Shown here one piece after another: positions 23,320 through 36,097 of a stretch of DNA of 64,000 nucleotides (position 1 is its first letter; every line of letters starts with the position of its first letter). Location of the stretch: the NCBI GenBank assembly GCA_944472155.2, contig OX235271.1, positions 125,307,329 to 125,371,328 of the forward strand. The letters are read 5' to 3'. The notes under the pieces are model-generated. The model ran no database searches, was not told the DNA's origin, and saw nothing but the letters and a program-made list of their open reading frames with translations. The translations under genes were made by a program, and so were the position numbers. The stretch comes from Trichobilharzia szidati. Its lineage: Eukaryota > Platyhelminthes > Trematoda > Strigeidida > Schistosomatidae.

Positions 23320-24845
23320 TTTTAGAAATAAGTGGTGCGGTCTGATTGGTATAGTCATTCAGATATTAGAATACATGACCATGAAGAAGTTTGCACGGAG
23401 TGCTGTCTTACAGTTTTTCCTAGATACTGTGCACGTTTGGTTACGAAGGTTGCAAGAGCCTTCCGGCGAAAACTGTATCTCCTTTCTGTTTGAGAATGAT
23501 ATTTTATGCAAGACTTTAAAGAAGGATTTTAGGTTAATGCTGAGTTGTCTCATCCATAGTGGGTCGATACCTAGAGTTATACACCTTGATATGTAGTACT
23601 TTTCTCAGTCAAATCCTAGTATTTTAGACGTGAAGTATCGTTGGACGCTTTCTATTTTAAGCATGACACTTACGCGAGTGCTGCTTAGAATAAATGGACA
23701 ATATTCTAGTAGTGGTCTGATACATGTTTTATATAATACAATTTTCGCTTCGTAGTTGTGGAAATTCCTGAGCATTCATCCTAAGAGCATCCTCGATTTA
23801 CGATAGTAAACCGTCAATACCAGCACTACTAGAGTTTTTAAGACTTTTAACGGCTTGGTTAATATTAGATAAGTGAAATGAACTGTACTGATTTGTTTCA
23901 GCGTTGAAGAAGAAGGGAGTTACATTGTAGATTGTAAACCGAGAAGTGGACTTGTGGGCTTAAGGTAGTTAGCTGCAAACGTCTCATTAAACAGTTCACA
24001 CATGTCTGTATGGTTGCTGTATAGTTTACCCTTGTTTATAAGGAGAGAAATTTTATGGCTTTGGCGATTCATTCGTTTCTTTATGATTTCTTTGATAGTG
24101 CCTACTCTGGTGGTGCTGGCTAGTGTGGTGCATTCTTCATTTCTCATACGCAAGTTATGAGCTTGCGAGATGGAGCTAAGAGTACTAAGTATTGATCCTA
24201 GTGTACTAAAGTCGTGTCGCCTGAAGTAACTTGTTGACAGTCTTTTCAGTTTCCTACGATCCTTTGGCTTTATGAATGACTATCTATGTGGGGAAAAGTT
24301 TAGTGTTTGAAGTGGGATGACAGCATCTAAGCATGTGTTGGAGTTATAGTAAAAGATGTCTAGAGCTTTCGAGAGGCTATCAGTATAGAAGTACTCCCTC
24401 CATTCTGAGGATCTTAGCATTGATTTTACTAGAGTCCAGTCTGCCTTGCTGTAGTTCCTGTATGTTATTTGTTGTACAGTAGGGGTATGGGTTGCATTGC
24501 TACTTGACGGAAGTGGCAGTGCACACAGCACTGTTTTGTGGTCACTCCCTGAAAACTCAGAACCTAATAGGATAGTAAGGGGACTTATATTATGGCAGAA
24601 GATTAAGTCTAGTACTTTATAACCTCTTGCATGGGTTGTGACAATTTGTTTCCAGCTAAGTATATCCAGTGTGCCTAAGAACTTATCAAATTTAATTTGG
24701 CCTGTGGGTATATCCCAGTTGATTTCTGGTAAGCTGAAGTCTCCACATAGGATCTTTGATCGTAGTGTAGGGAGGATAATTGTTCCAGAGTATTAATGAG
24801 TTGGGTCTTGTAATTACTAAAGGTGCCAGGTGCTCTGTAGGTGCT
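23320..24845 (-). pseudogene. LINE B ORF2 remnant, RT palm deleted
   Basis: Minus-strand pieces read endonuclease end, then the segment with YFYTDSLSKALDIFYYNSNT (24531-24280), then the connector and RT start (24153-23800). After a jump comes the thumb/C-terminal region (CIRPLLEYCPF, KIESVQRYFTSKILG; 23760-23340). Catalytic RT motifs are absent and several frames are broken. This is a dead copy related to LINE A. Confidence 0.75.
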
Positions 24846-25394
24846 TAGCTAGCTAGGGACCGTGTCTGAATAACCGAACCTAGCACGATGGCGTGCAAAA
24901 TAGCGTGGATGCTTGACCGCTAGCCTTCAGCTGAAGAAGCTGGCTTGAACATGAGCTATTAGCACTATAACGCCTAGACTCATTACTAAATATTACGACA
25001 CTAAATAAACTCTAAGACTTCGCAAAATTACATAAAAAACAACAAGATTATGGGTAGTGTTTACTATACAATGATATACATTTATAAACACTTATATGTA
25101 CATAAAATAATAAAGTTCTTTTCATATTTACATACTTTATCTCCCTGCTGAGCGTAAACTTCTATATACCTCCTGGTTGAGGTCGAACAACCCAACATCC
25201 AAACTGAAATGATCATTTATGTAAATTCAAACTCAAATTCCATGAACGATCCGATGCAACCACTTGAAAACGCTGGCCAACATTCTGTACAAGGAGTATT
25301 CTTGATCTGAAATAAAGAAGCAACTGGTTTTCAAACAGTTTTCAATGTATTACTCAACTTACATGTACAGTCTGCCATGCTGACGCAAATGGCG

Positions 25395-25860
25395 CAAATG
25401 GATAGTTCTAGAATTGACCCCATTTGATGCAGTAAAACAATTTAACATTACCTTATCTAATTTTCGTATCAAAGATCAAATTTCTTTCCTATTATAAAAC
25501 TACGATAAGACTGCTGACAAAAATGGAATAAATACATTATTGAATCAAAATAATACATCAATAAACTTTATCTCATGGATGCTGTTCACAACAAAGTTAC
25601 ATAGGAGAATTGACTTCAAGCTTTATTTTTCCCAGATATTTGTATCACATTCATCTGAAGTCTGGGTTTTTTGTTAATGCGAAGACAATATTTCTACATC
25701 TCTTCATGCGTTACACAGACAGACTATCTTGCAGACTGTTCTGACTGACTCTAATGTTAGATTGAACAAACAAACTGTAATTTATATAATAACTTATCCA
25801 TGCCTGTACAATTGGTATGTTCCTGCATAAACAGGAATAAATATATATATAACAGTGAGG
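25395..25860 (+). repeat. LINE 3' UTR fragment in plus orientation
   Basis: This segment carries the same LINE 3' end landmarks as 19640-20110 (TTCAAGCTTTATTTTTCCCA, TTGTTAATGCGAAGACAAT, TATCCATGCCTGTACAATTG) in the plus direction. It abuts the 5' side of antisense LINE B. It is the mirror image of the arrangement at 14093-14590, and the two copies are alike over about 0.4-0.5 kb. Confidence 0.75.
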
Positions 25861-28260
25861 GTCATCAACCGATGTTGAGTGATGTATGCTCTGGCTAGTA
25901 ATTTTCTAGTATTGTGTGCTACCACTGGCGCAATCACCAAGGTGGAGTTGTACAAACCGTACTGCACAGCACTGTTCTGCTGACAGATACATTTCATGGT
26001 CTGAAAGGCCTGAAAGATTAAAAAGGGACCTATATATCTCTATAAACTTGTATATAATCCATTCTCATGGAATAAGGTAAGCTGAATATTTTTACTTCAT
26101 TTACTCGATATTTAGAGTTCCACGAGCACATATATTTATTATTATTACTATCCTCAGGTTGTAAATGTTCCATTTTGTAATGTAGTGGTCTTAACCCAAT
26201 AGTTTCATTCCTGCCCTTCTAAACGTTTGCTAAGGTATTTGTGACTTTCATCAGGGAATGTCAGTAGTCTTATTTATATACCTGCTCATAATAAACATTC
26301 CTCTTTATAGCAAATGTACCCCAGCATTCATATTCTTCGGATGTACACCAGGACCTCGGACAGTGATCCCCAGTCTACCTAAATGATCCTTAAGTGGGCT
26401 CTAAGTTCCGGAAACTGACTAGGAGCTAAAACTACACGACTACGACTACTCACTAAACCATTAGTCGTTAGCCACCATAAATGCAAACCTACTATGTACA
26501 TAGCTTGTCACAACAAACAGTATACTGCCGTCAAGTCAAACACTTACGATAGTAGAAAGCAGTGGAATTTAATGAAACACATATTTAGTATTCATGCAAA
26601 ACGACGTTACAATATTTTGACATTTCATACGAGGAGTCAAACACTATATAAATCACCAGAAGCATTCATCCGTGTACTTTCTGCGTCTGGTCTATTCTCC
26701 TTGTTCCGGTCGACGGTAATCTGAAAATAAGTCAAAAAACTAAGAAGTACCATAGGGGAACTTCGTCGTTTTCTTATTCTTGCCTTCGGTCTGTCACAAC
26801 TGTTGTGGAACTAACGTTGAATGGAAGGCATGAGGGCTGCCACTGTGCTACGTTAATCAGCACTGCCTTGTTGATTGGAACTGTTAGTGGTTCCTGAAAA
26901 CTACAATGGAAAGAACATTCACTTACGGATTACAAGGTTACACGTCTTCGTGTCTTTGAATTACCTCTTCTCCTTGGTAGCACCAGCCCATGAAAATTGT
27001 GTGCTGTATGTCGGCTCCAACAAAACATTCATGATGCGACTAACGGACGCACTACGACGGTATTCCTCATCGGATAGCCTCATCTCAAAGGAAGACACGA
27101 CGGAGTCGCTGTCCAGTTACCATCTGCCTGAAGACTTCAACAGAATACATAGTGGAAACATCCTGGTCAATGCTCTCGAGCACTTTGAGTCGCAACAGCT
27201 TGGCCTCAATCTCAGTAACACGTATTTCCAAGTGTGACTGGCTTTCCCGCACAGCCATTAACACTTCCAAACAGCCAGATATGCAGGCACTTGTCTCTTC
27301 AGTCCTCGGACACCTACAAGTAATATTTGAGATGAAATTGAACCTACATGTCAACAGATGATGGACTGTAGGTTTTCGACGTTGAAGCGACAGAGGAATC
27401 ACATGTTTTTTTCGAAATTCATGTGCATCTCTGAGAACAGACGCGGGTTTTCTCAGGCAAACGTTGCCATGTCACCATAAGGGTAATTCTCCTTTCGAAA
27501 ATTTGCATGTAGAAATGACCACTGCTTTTCCTTTAGACAGCGTGCATCTGATCTACTTAGAAATAGTTCAAAAGTTGATTGGCATGTGGAAAGTGATAGC
27601 CATAGGTAGGCAAGATGGCATGAATAATACTATTTTGAGATGTTAACTCTTGACTACTTAGCTCGCATAAGTTGACTCCTGAATTACAACGTAAGTGTCG
27701 CAGTTTAGACGAGGTGGACTGATGGAAAGCAACAGTGCTGGCTGTTTCTTTTACATTTAGGAGTCGTCTACCCAAAAGACGCATCACCTTCTTGCTTTTT
27801 TGATAATTTCTTTTATTTATTCTTACTCTGTTTTGTCCTAATTCATTTAACTTATTCTTTGTATTACCTGGATGATGCAAAAAATGTATTGACTAATTTT
27901 GTAGGGAACTTGAGGTCAATATTTGGGGATGATAACCTGGTCTACAACCTTCACGGCTTACTGCACGTATGTGCGGAGGTACGATACCATTTTCTTTTGC
28001 TTCCCATTTGAGTCTAAAATATGTTTCCTGCAGAGTCTAGTCACAGGTCCCAATAACCCCGCAGTCAAATTAGGTAAATGTCTGGGGGGAAGTCTGTCTG
28101 GATTCAGCATAGAACTTGGCACCGAAGTGCAGCAGTTCAAGTTGCCACGTTCCAAAGAGCACTTAAAGGTAGACAGGAAAATGAGTGAAGAGAATCAATA
28201 GAGTTTTGACAAGTATAAGAGTGAAACAGAATGAGTAATAGTAGAAAGGAATATGAAAGA
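25861..28260. other. Intergenic; possible LINE ORF1 remnant at 27085-27402 minus
   Basis: Most of this stretch shows nothing recognisable. The minus-strand frame 27402-27085 contains a Cys-rich start followed by a coiled-coil-like run (CLEVLMAVRESQSHLEIRVT). That layout is seen in ORF1 of some CR1-like LINEs. The match is weak and no other LINE part is adjacent. Confidence 0.3.
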
Positions 28261-28695
28261 TTACAGAGACTGAATACATCTGCTCCATTGACAACAATTT
28301 TGAGCCATGTCACCTATTGTCTCCAGCCATTGATTCTTAGAGTCCCGAGGGCCCCAACCCGGAAGTCTGCATCTCCCTACCTGACTCAGTTTAACTGTCA
28401 AGGATTTCATGGATTGATGAGGCCATGTTTTTGTTTGGCCACCACTTACTCTTTTCCAATCTGCACCTATATCAGCTAGTAATGCCCGTCGGGGGAGGCG
28501 ATGGTTAGGCATGCGCAGCACGTAACCTAGCCATCTCAATCTATGTAACTTTATAGTCTCTTCGATTGATTTTCCCTCTTTGCCCAACACTCTACGCCTA
28601 ACGTCAACATCACTTCCCTTATTATGCCACCTAACGTGAGAAAGAGATCGCAGACATCTATGATGATGATGCTTAATGGGAGCTGACTCGACCAA
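28261..28695 (-). pseudogene. C-terminal fragment of an RTE-like LINE ORF
   Basis: One open minus-strand frame contains HRCLRSLSHVRWHNKGSDVD, LHRLRWLGYVLRMPNHRLPR, RLPGWGPRDSKNQWLETIGD and MAQNCCQWSRCIQSL. These are the conserved tail blocks that follow the reverse transcriptase in this LINE type. The rest of the element is missing. It is the same family as the fragment in the FKBP-like intron. Confidence 0.8.
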
Positions 28696-28699
28696 AATG

Positions 28700-30345
28700 G
28701 AGGTTACTAATGCATCTGTAAGCCTGTCTAATCAAACTGCTACTCTTGTCAATCTTAAAATAAGGGCAATACATCAGGAGTTATTGGTGAAGTCATAAAC
28801 AAAAATCAGTTTAGATTTTAAACCTCTAAGAAGCCCAAGGCGTTTTTGAATAACCACTGGATTCTACGAATATTGGAATGTATCAGGTAGACAAACTGAA
28901 GGGTGAAACACGTATTCACACTTTAAATAAAATCCAATCAAACTGCATTAGCTTAAATCTTGTGCATTAATCTGTTGTATCTGAAGTGTTTTCGTGTGGA
29001 AAATCTCGAGGGCCTAGTTGAGGTTACAGTCTCTCAACTTAAATGTTCAACTACTTTGAGACGACCAGAGCATGTTGGCCATTCTGAACAAAAGCGGTGT
29101 TTTCAGAGCAATTCTAAAAACGCTACACTGCAGCTGAACTAATTTATGCGTTCTTCGCTCGTCATTCGAGAATTTACTGGAATCAGGTTGGTCACCAGTG
29201 TGCAGTTAAATATGCTCAATGTTTTACCACCAGCGTGTCCTATCTCTGGTCTGGCAGAATTCACTCGGATTAAACACCGATGGGTGTTACTTCACGCCTG
29301 ACCGTCTACAGTGACAGCTTTAGTTACTAACCACTATTGTCCAGTAAATCCAGTGAACTAAAACTAGGAGTTAAGTTTTAATAGGTAGTATGTAGCTGGA
29401 TTAGAATCAATTCCACGTATGATGCCGCCTTGAATCATCTACCGCCAAATTTAAGTTTATTGACTCTTGAAAAAGTAACGCTTTCCACGGAACCACAGCA
29501 AGATTGGGTTGGAATCAGCCAGGTTTGACAAACAAAGAGGCCCGGCAGGACAGAGATTAATCCACGGGTGATTAAAGTCATTTCCAGTTGAGGGCGGTAG
29601 GAAATCCAACTCAAATGCCTTAATCACTATAATTGCTTGGCTCCTAGGGCGCTATTAGGATACTTAATAGAAATTCGCGACAGTATCCAGCAGCGAAGAT
29701 GCTGCCAAACGTCTTTTTCAAAGCTTTTGTCACTGGTGGAATTAACCCTCAGTCGTTATGGTGACCATTTTGGTAACTTTAAGGATGACTGGACCGCCAA
29801 CCAATTGCTAATGGCACACACACATGCCAATGGCAGCGAACCACAAATACAAGGACTGCACCATTTTAAATTAAATACCGTACAATTGGTCCTAGACCCT
29901 CATGTTTGACCATCCACCCAGATTTTGGTTTCAGATTCTGGTCGTATGTTCATCCTAATATCTCATGCGTTTTGTTTTGTCCTTTAGCTTTTCATGTCTT
30001 CTTACTCTCAGTACCATATTTTTGAAGTAATTTCGACCCATACGCGGTACTGTCAGGATATAAAAACACGTTTCTCATTAAAAATGGATTTACGTCCCCC
30101 TCCGCACTGATCCAACCGGAGCTACGGCCACTGAATGGACACGTTTTCTTGTTGGAATCGACCGAATATTTGGAGTCTTCCGAATACACCAAGAAGGCTA
30201 AAAAATTGAAAGATATAAACAAATTCATAATAACTGAAAAAAAGATAGATCCAGCATAAGCTCACACAGAAATCAGACATAGAGCATGACTCATTTTATT
30301 CAGCAAGAATCCATGTGAAAATATTTTCCGTCACAATCTAATGAG
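28700..30345. other. Intergenic, nothing recognised
   Basis: Short open frames only (for example 29637-29909 plus), with no domain signal. No repeat family was recognised. Confidence 0.35.
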
Positions 30346-30349
30346 ACTA

Positions 30350-32565
30350 AATTTAATTCCGTAATGGATAAGATTTTATTTTGATAAATCACACAGTGTA
30401 GTACAGTTATATTAACTGATGACGTTTCGAGCACAAACTATTGCTCATAATCATATCAAGTTACTCACACAACTTCTTTCCTTCATTTATATACATGTGT
30501 GGAATCGACTAGATATTGGAATAAAATTCAATATGAGATAATGTACATTCAGAAATAAGAGTACGAGTGTTATTAATCCATTGCAATTAGATGGGAAATA
30601 CGACGAGTGTTTTTATAGTCATAATAAGTTAATTGTTAGAATGTTATGATGTACTTGAATGGAATAGAATTTTAAGACTATTTATCATCTTCTGATTTGA
30701 CTGGCGGTAATAATATCTTCCATATTTCTGGTATTTGCATTGAGTCACTTCTGTTGCATGTGTTGGGTGTAGACTCGATGAATAAGGATTCCGTAATCAA
30801 CCTCTCTTTCCACCTACCTATATTACTTTTTAGAATTTTAACCCTATCCCACCCTATTGTGTGGTTGTTTGTTATTGCGTGAAGTGCAATAGCTGAGCCT
30901 TTTTCTAAATTACTTATCTTTTCAGGGTCAATCATTTTCCCTTTAGCTAAATTCTTATGTTCTGATAATCTGACTATTCTTGACCTACTAGTTTGACCTA
31001 TGTATTTGACTTCACAGTCATTGCAAGGTATTTTGTAAATTATATTATTTTGTTTAATTGGGTCCAACGGGTCCTTTAACCTACAAAGTTTGTCTCTGAG
31101 TGAGTTTGTTGGTTTGAATGCCACCCTAATTCCTGCTTTATTGAGAATCCTACGTAGGGCCTCAGATGTCCCCTCCTTATATGGTATAACAGTAGAAGAC
31201 TTATATTCTCTCTTATTTATGTTATTATTACTAGTTACACAATTATTTTTATTTTGTTTTTGGCCTTTACTGATCTTCTTAATGAATTTTATAGGATAGT
31301 TATTCAACACCAACGCTTCTTCTATCTGTTTTATTTCGTCATTTAGGTCCTTTTTTGTGCTACTTAGTGCTATGGCTCGGTTTGTCAGACACTTAACCAA
31401 GCCTGCCTTAACAGTTAACGGATGAGACGAATTAAAGTCTAAATATCTATTAGAATGCGTTGGTTTTCTATAAACACTAGTGTGTAGTTTGCCTTCTTCT
31501 ATTCGTTTTATCTTACAATCTAACATGGTTAATTCTCCTTGTTCATTTTCTGATTCAAATGTGAATTTTATTCCTTCTACTTGTGAGTTTATATGTATTA
31601 AGAAGCTAGAGATATGTTCTGTTTTTAACACTGTGAATGTGTCATCTACATATCTCCACCATACATTTTTGGCCTAGGATTAAACGTATTGAGAGCACTA
31701 TTTTCCCAGCTGTCCATAAAAATGTCTGCTACAATAGGGGATATTGGTGATCCCATTGCTACACCTTCTGTTTGTCTATATATTTTGCCTTGGAACTTGG
31801 AGATAGTAGATGTGAGGCATAACTGAATCCCTAAAATAATTTCTTCAATGGGCAGCTTTGTCCTATGGCTAAGTTCGGAATGAGAAGTTAGTTCTCTTTT
31901 AACCGCTTCTGAGGCCATATTGACTGGTATATTAGTGTAAAGACTAGTTACATCAAAACTGACCATTGTTTCGTCATTCGCTAGTTGAATGTCATTTAGC
32001 TTACTTTTCATCTCATATGAATAAATTAATCTAGAGTTTGAATTATTTCTGATAGGGCATAGTATTAAAGCTAAGTGTTTTGATAATTCATAAGTTGGGG
32101 TATTTCTAAAATCTACTATTGGCCTTATTGGGTATCCTGGCTTATGTATTCTAATAGTACCATATAATCTACTAGCATTATTAGTTTTAGGCATTAAGTT
32201 AAACCATTTAGACTCACCCAGTGACGGCTTCATTCTGCGTATTAGTTCTGCTGTAGATTTTTTAACCTTATTCATTATTGTATCTACAGGCTTCTTAATT
32301 TCCTCATATGGACCCGTTTGAATATGTTCAATAACTTTTTTGATATAGTCAGATTTATTCAGAACTACGGTGGCGTTTCCTTTATCAGCTTTTGCAATGA
32401 CAATATTTTTATCCTGTTTTAGACTAATTAAAGCTTCTCTTTCCAATTTTGTTAAGTTTGATTTTGCCTTCTTTTGATTTTTCAGGGTTAATGCACATTG
32501 TGCTCGAACCCCTTCTGCTGTTGTCTTATCTATTGAACCTAGCGCTATTTCTATGCTAGGAATGA
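30350..32565 (-). mobile_element. Penelope-like element, RT and GIY-YIG part
   Basis: Minus-strand frames 32560-31646 and 31631-30678 form one PLE protein separated by a single-base frameshift. RT motifs are ALISLKQDKNIVIAKADKGN, MVSFDVTSLYTNIPV, the GVAMGSPISPIVADIFM block and a YVDD catalytic motif that lies just after the frameshift near 31665. A GIY-YIG endonuclease domain follows (YKIPCNDCEVKYIGQTSRSR, then EHKN). The 3' UTR runs from 30677 to about 30350. PLEs copy their RNA using a telomerase-related RT and a GIY-YIG nuclease. The N-terminal part lies at 37608-37955, separated by an inserted LINE. Confidence 0.85.
30678..32560 (-). pseudogene. PLE RT/GIY-YIG polyprotein, one frameshift
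   Basis: The break falls in a five-A run (minus strand) around 31665-31675, just before the WWRYVDD motif. Otherwise the frame is open from ALGSIDKTTAEGVRA near 32540 to TAA at 30678. The last 240 codons are almost identical to the plus-strand copy at 38069-38791. This shows the two copies are recent or kept alike by gene conversion. Confidence 0.82.
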
Positions 32566-33546
32566 TTTAATAAAAAAATTTTTTCCTACCTGTGTAGGAC
32601 ACACCAATTGTACAGGCATGGATAAGTATTATTTAAATTACATAAATTTGGTTCATGGTAAAATTATAAGGTTGCAGTCATTTTGTCTATGGGAACAATA
32701 TGATAACTAGTCATTCAATGGAGCACATCAAGAAATATAGAAATATTGTCTTGGCATTAACAAAAAAACCCAAGTATGTTTTGGATGGATTACAAATACT
32801 TGGGAAAAAATAGAGCTTGAAGTAATTCTTCCATATAACTTTGGTGTGTACGGCATCGAGTCTTATTCTTGATTTATATGCAAATTTGATAATAATTTAA
32901 AATAAGTAATACACTTGTATACTTTTGTCAGCATTTTCTTCGTAACATAACAAGTGAATAGTACTCAAGGTAGACTAATAATAATGACAGTTTATATTTT
33001 CTTATAAACGGGTGTTTTCAAGAAATGCAAGCTATTTTGCAGACAAGATCAGTTATGTTGTAAGTTACAATCGTGAAGTATTATAAATCAATACTTTTTT
33101 ATTGGTATGAAGGTATATTTCACAACTGTAATCCAGGGTGCGTCGTTGGTGAAGGCAATGCGCAATTCACGAGGGAATTGTAAGATATAGGGCCAATAAT
33201 GTTTGCAGATCATTTGTCATTGTAAACGGGCAAATATCTTCATTCTCATTCAAAAAGTCAAATGGAAGCTGAAATGGTGAGAGACAAAAGAAGACAAACA
33301 ACAACGACGCAAAAGCAAGCAAGTGGAGTACTTAGGGAGTGATTAATGTGTCTATATACATTTATATTCTGTTTAGTAATTATAGTTATTATGGTGCACT
33401 AACTAACTATCCCCGTGATGCTAACTTTTATATTGTGTGAACTAATATTATTGTCCTGTGTAAAAATGTCTATCATGTACTTCCAATAATATAAAAATTT
33501 ATAATTGTAGTTTGTTATACCTACACGTTTAATGAACTTAAAATAT

Positions 33547-36097
33547 CTATGTTGGACGAAAAGTGGGTGTAGGATTCAGATGCAGAAGTGCACTGTCATC
33601 TTTGAGCAGTCTGGTGACTGAGGAGATGAACACTGCGAGTGTGTTTGCATCGCGCACATCAGCTGGTAGTCTATTCCAAATGACTGAAAACTTATTTAAG
33701 AAGAAATTATACCGCAGGTAAGTCTGACAATGCTCTATAGCAACTAGGTTGTGATGATTTCTAAGAATGTAACTGATGACAGCGGTAGGTTTAATCATTG
33801 GCTCGAAGGAGTGCACGAGCAGATTAGTTAGCTTGTAGTAAAAAATCAGGTTTAGCTTAAGACGTCTTTTCCAGAGTGGTTCTAAACTTAGTCTGTCGCA
33901 ACGTTCATAGTATTGTAGACCACTTTCTAAACCATATCGCTTAGTTCATGAGCGTAGCAGGAGTAAACGACTTTGAGGTCGTCAGCATATAGGAATGATT
34001 TACCTGAGGTGAAGCAGTTGCAAATGCTGTTAATGTATACTGTAAATAAAAGTGGACCTGGGACGCTACCTTGCACAACCCCACTTGTGATCTGCCTAGG
34101 ATGAGACAATACAGATCCAACCTTGGTTATTTGTACCCTATTGCTTAGAAACGATTTTAACCAGCTCAGTAATGGATTGCGAATCCCACATGAATACAGC
34201 TTCTCAAAGAGAATACTGTGAGATACCATGTCAAATGCCCTAAATATGTCGAAGTGGAGAACAACAACTAGCTTACGTGCTTCACGACTACTAGTGATGC
34301 AGTTGAAAAAGTCGAAGTGGCGAGTAACGCAAGACCTATTTTTGAGAAATCCGTGTTGAGACCTTGTAACAAGATTTTCCTTAAGTAGATAGTCTGACAA
34401 CTGATCTTTGACAACTTTCTCCATGATTCGCGAGACAACTGGGGTTATATTTATAGGTCTGAAATTGCGGACGTTTGCCTTATCACCGGATTTATAGTGT
34501 GGAATTATGAAGCTAGTTTTCCACTCATTAGGGTAAGCGCCAGTGTCCATAGATATTGAGAAGAATTTAAGAAGTAGTAGGGGTATATCACACCCACTGT
34601 TTTTGAAAATTATAGAAGAAAGGCCATCTGGTCCCGTGCTAGTGGAAGGTTTCAGGCTTTTAACTGCTTGTTCTATTAATTGGTCGGTGAACACTATGCT
34701 TCCGAGGAAAGAGCTAGTAAGGGGGCCGGTTTCACCAGGAATGTGCGTTTCTAAACTGAAGTTTGCAAACCACTCACTGAATATTTCACAGATGGTGGCA
34801 GGCACATTGTAGATAACGTTGTCGTGAAGTAAATAGGGGATGTCCCTCGTCGACTGCATTCGTTTTTTAAGAAGTGTTGTTAAGTTATAAACTTTGGAGG
34901 TGCTTTCAAGTGCCCTTAACTCTTCGTCGAGGTCCTTTTGAGAGCGTTGGCGCTTGACAGATTCAAGAGACTCATGGATTGAGTGCAGTAGTGATATATC
35001 CTTAGTGGAATAGTACTGTTTCTTCAACTTCCTTAACTTATTGCGGCATGCCCTCGGAATGTATTCAGCTTGGTGTCTACTTAATTTCACTACCCTCTTA
35101 GGAGCAACAGTATCTAGACAAAGGATAACATTCCTGTAAAATAGGGACACTACAGTCTCCAGGGAGTCAGTGGTAAAATATTCATCCCAGTGACAGAGTC
35201 GAATGAGTTCTTGGACTAATCCCCAGTCTGTATGTTTGTAACTACGACAAATCAAGCTCCCTGAATCCTGTTTGTTTCCTGTATTTAGTGGTGAGAAAGG
35301 CAGAGAGCAGAGCACCATTCTATGGTCACTACTGGAAAATCTGTTACAACATAGGTGGAGACTGGGTTTGTGTCATGACAAAACACAAGGTCCAACATGT
35401 TGTCACCACGAGTAGGTGTCTGGACGTGTTGCTGCCATCCATAACAATCGATAATGGCAAGTAATTCGTCAAAGCGTTGCGGGCCGGAACTACTTAACCA
35501 ATTGACTTCTGGAAGATTGAAGTCCCCTGCAATTATTTTGTAATTAGTACTAAATGATGAGGCGTGTGCGAATGATTTAGCTAATAACGCATCAGTTTCT
35601 TTGGTTGAGCTTGGTGCTCGATAAACACAGCCTATGAGAAGCTTGTACTTATCTCCTTGTAAGACGACCCAGAGTGAATCAGGTACCTGGTTCAATATTT
35701 CATCTTCCACTTTACTGGCTACGAATGAGTTATGTATATATATGAGACATCCTCCACCACGCTTGCAATCTCTATTTGCACGGTGTACAGTGTAATCATC
35801 TATGCCTATATGCACATCAAGTACAGAGTATGAGCACCATGATTCAGTAATCAGAGCTACAGTAGGCTTGGCGATAAATAATAATGCCCTTAGTTCAGAT
35901 ATCTTATTGATTAAGGAACGTGCATTAATTAGCAATATCGTGAATAAGTCACGGGATACTGCAAACTGGCTTAAGATATCACCATAACCTAACTCTGTTT
36001 GTGCGTCAACAACGCAAGAGTTTATGAATGATACGGGGGTCGGACTGGGTGTCTGTACATCGGGGTTAGAGTGCAGTGAGGTGGTTCTAGGTGCCAT
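33547..36097 (-). pseudogene. LINE C ORF2, frameshifted and internally deleted
   Basis: Endonuclease motifs are LLINARSLINKI, ESWCSY, GCVYRAPSSTK and AGDFNLPEVNW. The catalytic SSDH lies at the junction of the two main frames near 35310, where a T-run appears one base short. RT motifs are NFRPINITPVVSRIMEKVVK, FDIFRAFDMVSH, SGVVQGSVPGPLLF and LYADDLKV. After SCYAHELSDM the frame stops at 33927. Only the end of the thumb region (LEPLWKRRLKLNLIFYYKL) and the tail follow, so about 0.4 kb is missing compared with LINE A. Confidence 0.85.

Larger units (their letters stand above)
20237..25410 (-). mobile_element. Composite element B: deleted antisense LINE between 0.45-kb inverted repeats
   Basis: Left arm 20237-20419 plus 23075-23318, and right arm 24945-25410 in reverse orientation, align closely. 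Examples are ACTGTACATGTAAGTTGAGT, AGTACTCCTTGTACAGAATG in the left arm with one mismatch in the right, and GAGTCTAGGCGTTAT at the inner end. Between the arms lies an antisense CR1-like LINE of the same family as LINE A. Its endonuclease is truncated at about 24845, and RT start pieces lie at 24531-23800 (YRNYSKADWTLVKSMLRSSE, INQAVKSLKNSSSAGIDG). The RT palm is deleted at about 23790. The C-terminal part lies at 23760-23340. The left arm is split by a DNA transposon. Confidence 0.72.

Noticed and set aside
26875..27237. Plus-strand frame of 120 codons
   Set aside because: The opposite strand carries the more protein-like coiled-coil run; this frame appears to be its shadow.
30418..30445. CTGATGACGTTTCGAGC in PLE 3' ends, resembling a hammerhead core
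   Set aside because: CTGATGA is present but no GAAA follows at stem-II distance on the same strand, and the opposite strand has CGAAACGTC without an upstream CTGATGA. The core cannot be assembled in linear order.
31090..31299. Plus-strand frame in the PLE (also mirrored at 38170-38379 minus)
   Set aside because: Both are antisense shadows of the PLE protein and appear twice only because the PLE is duplicated.
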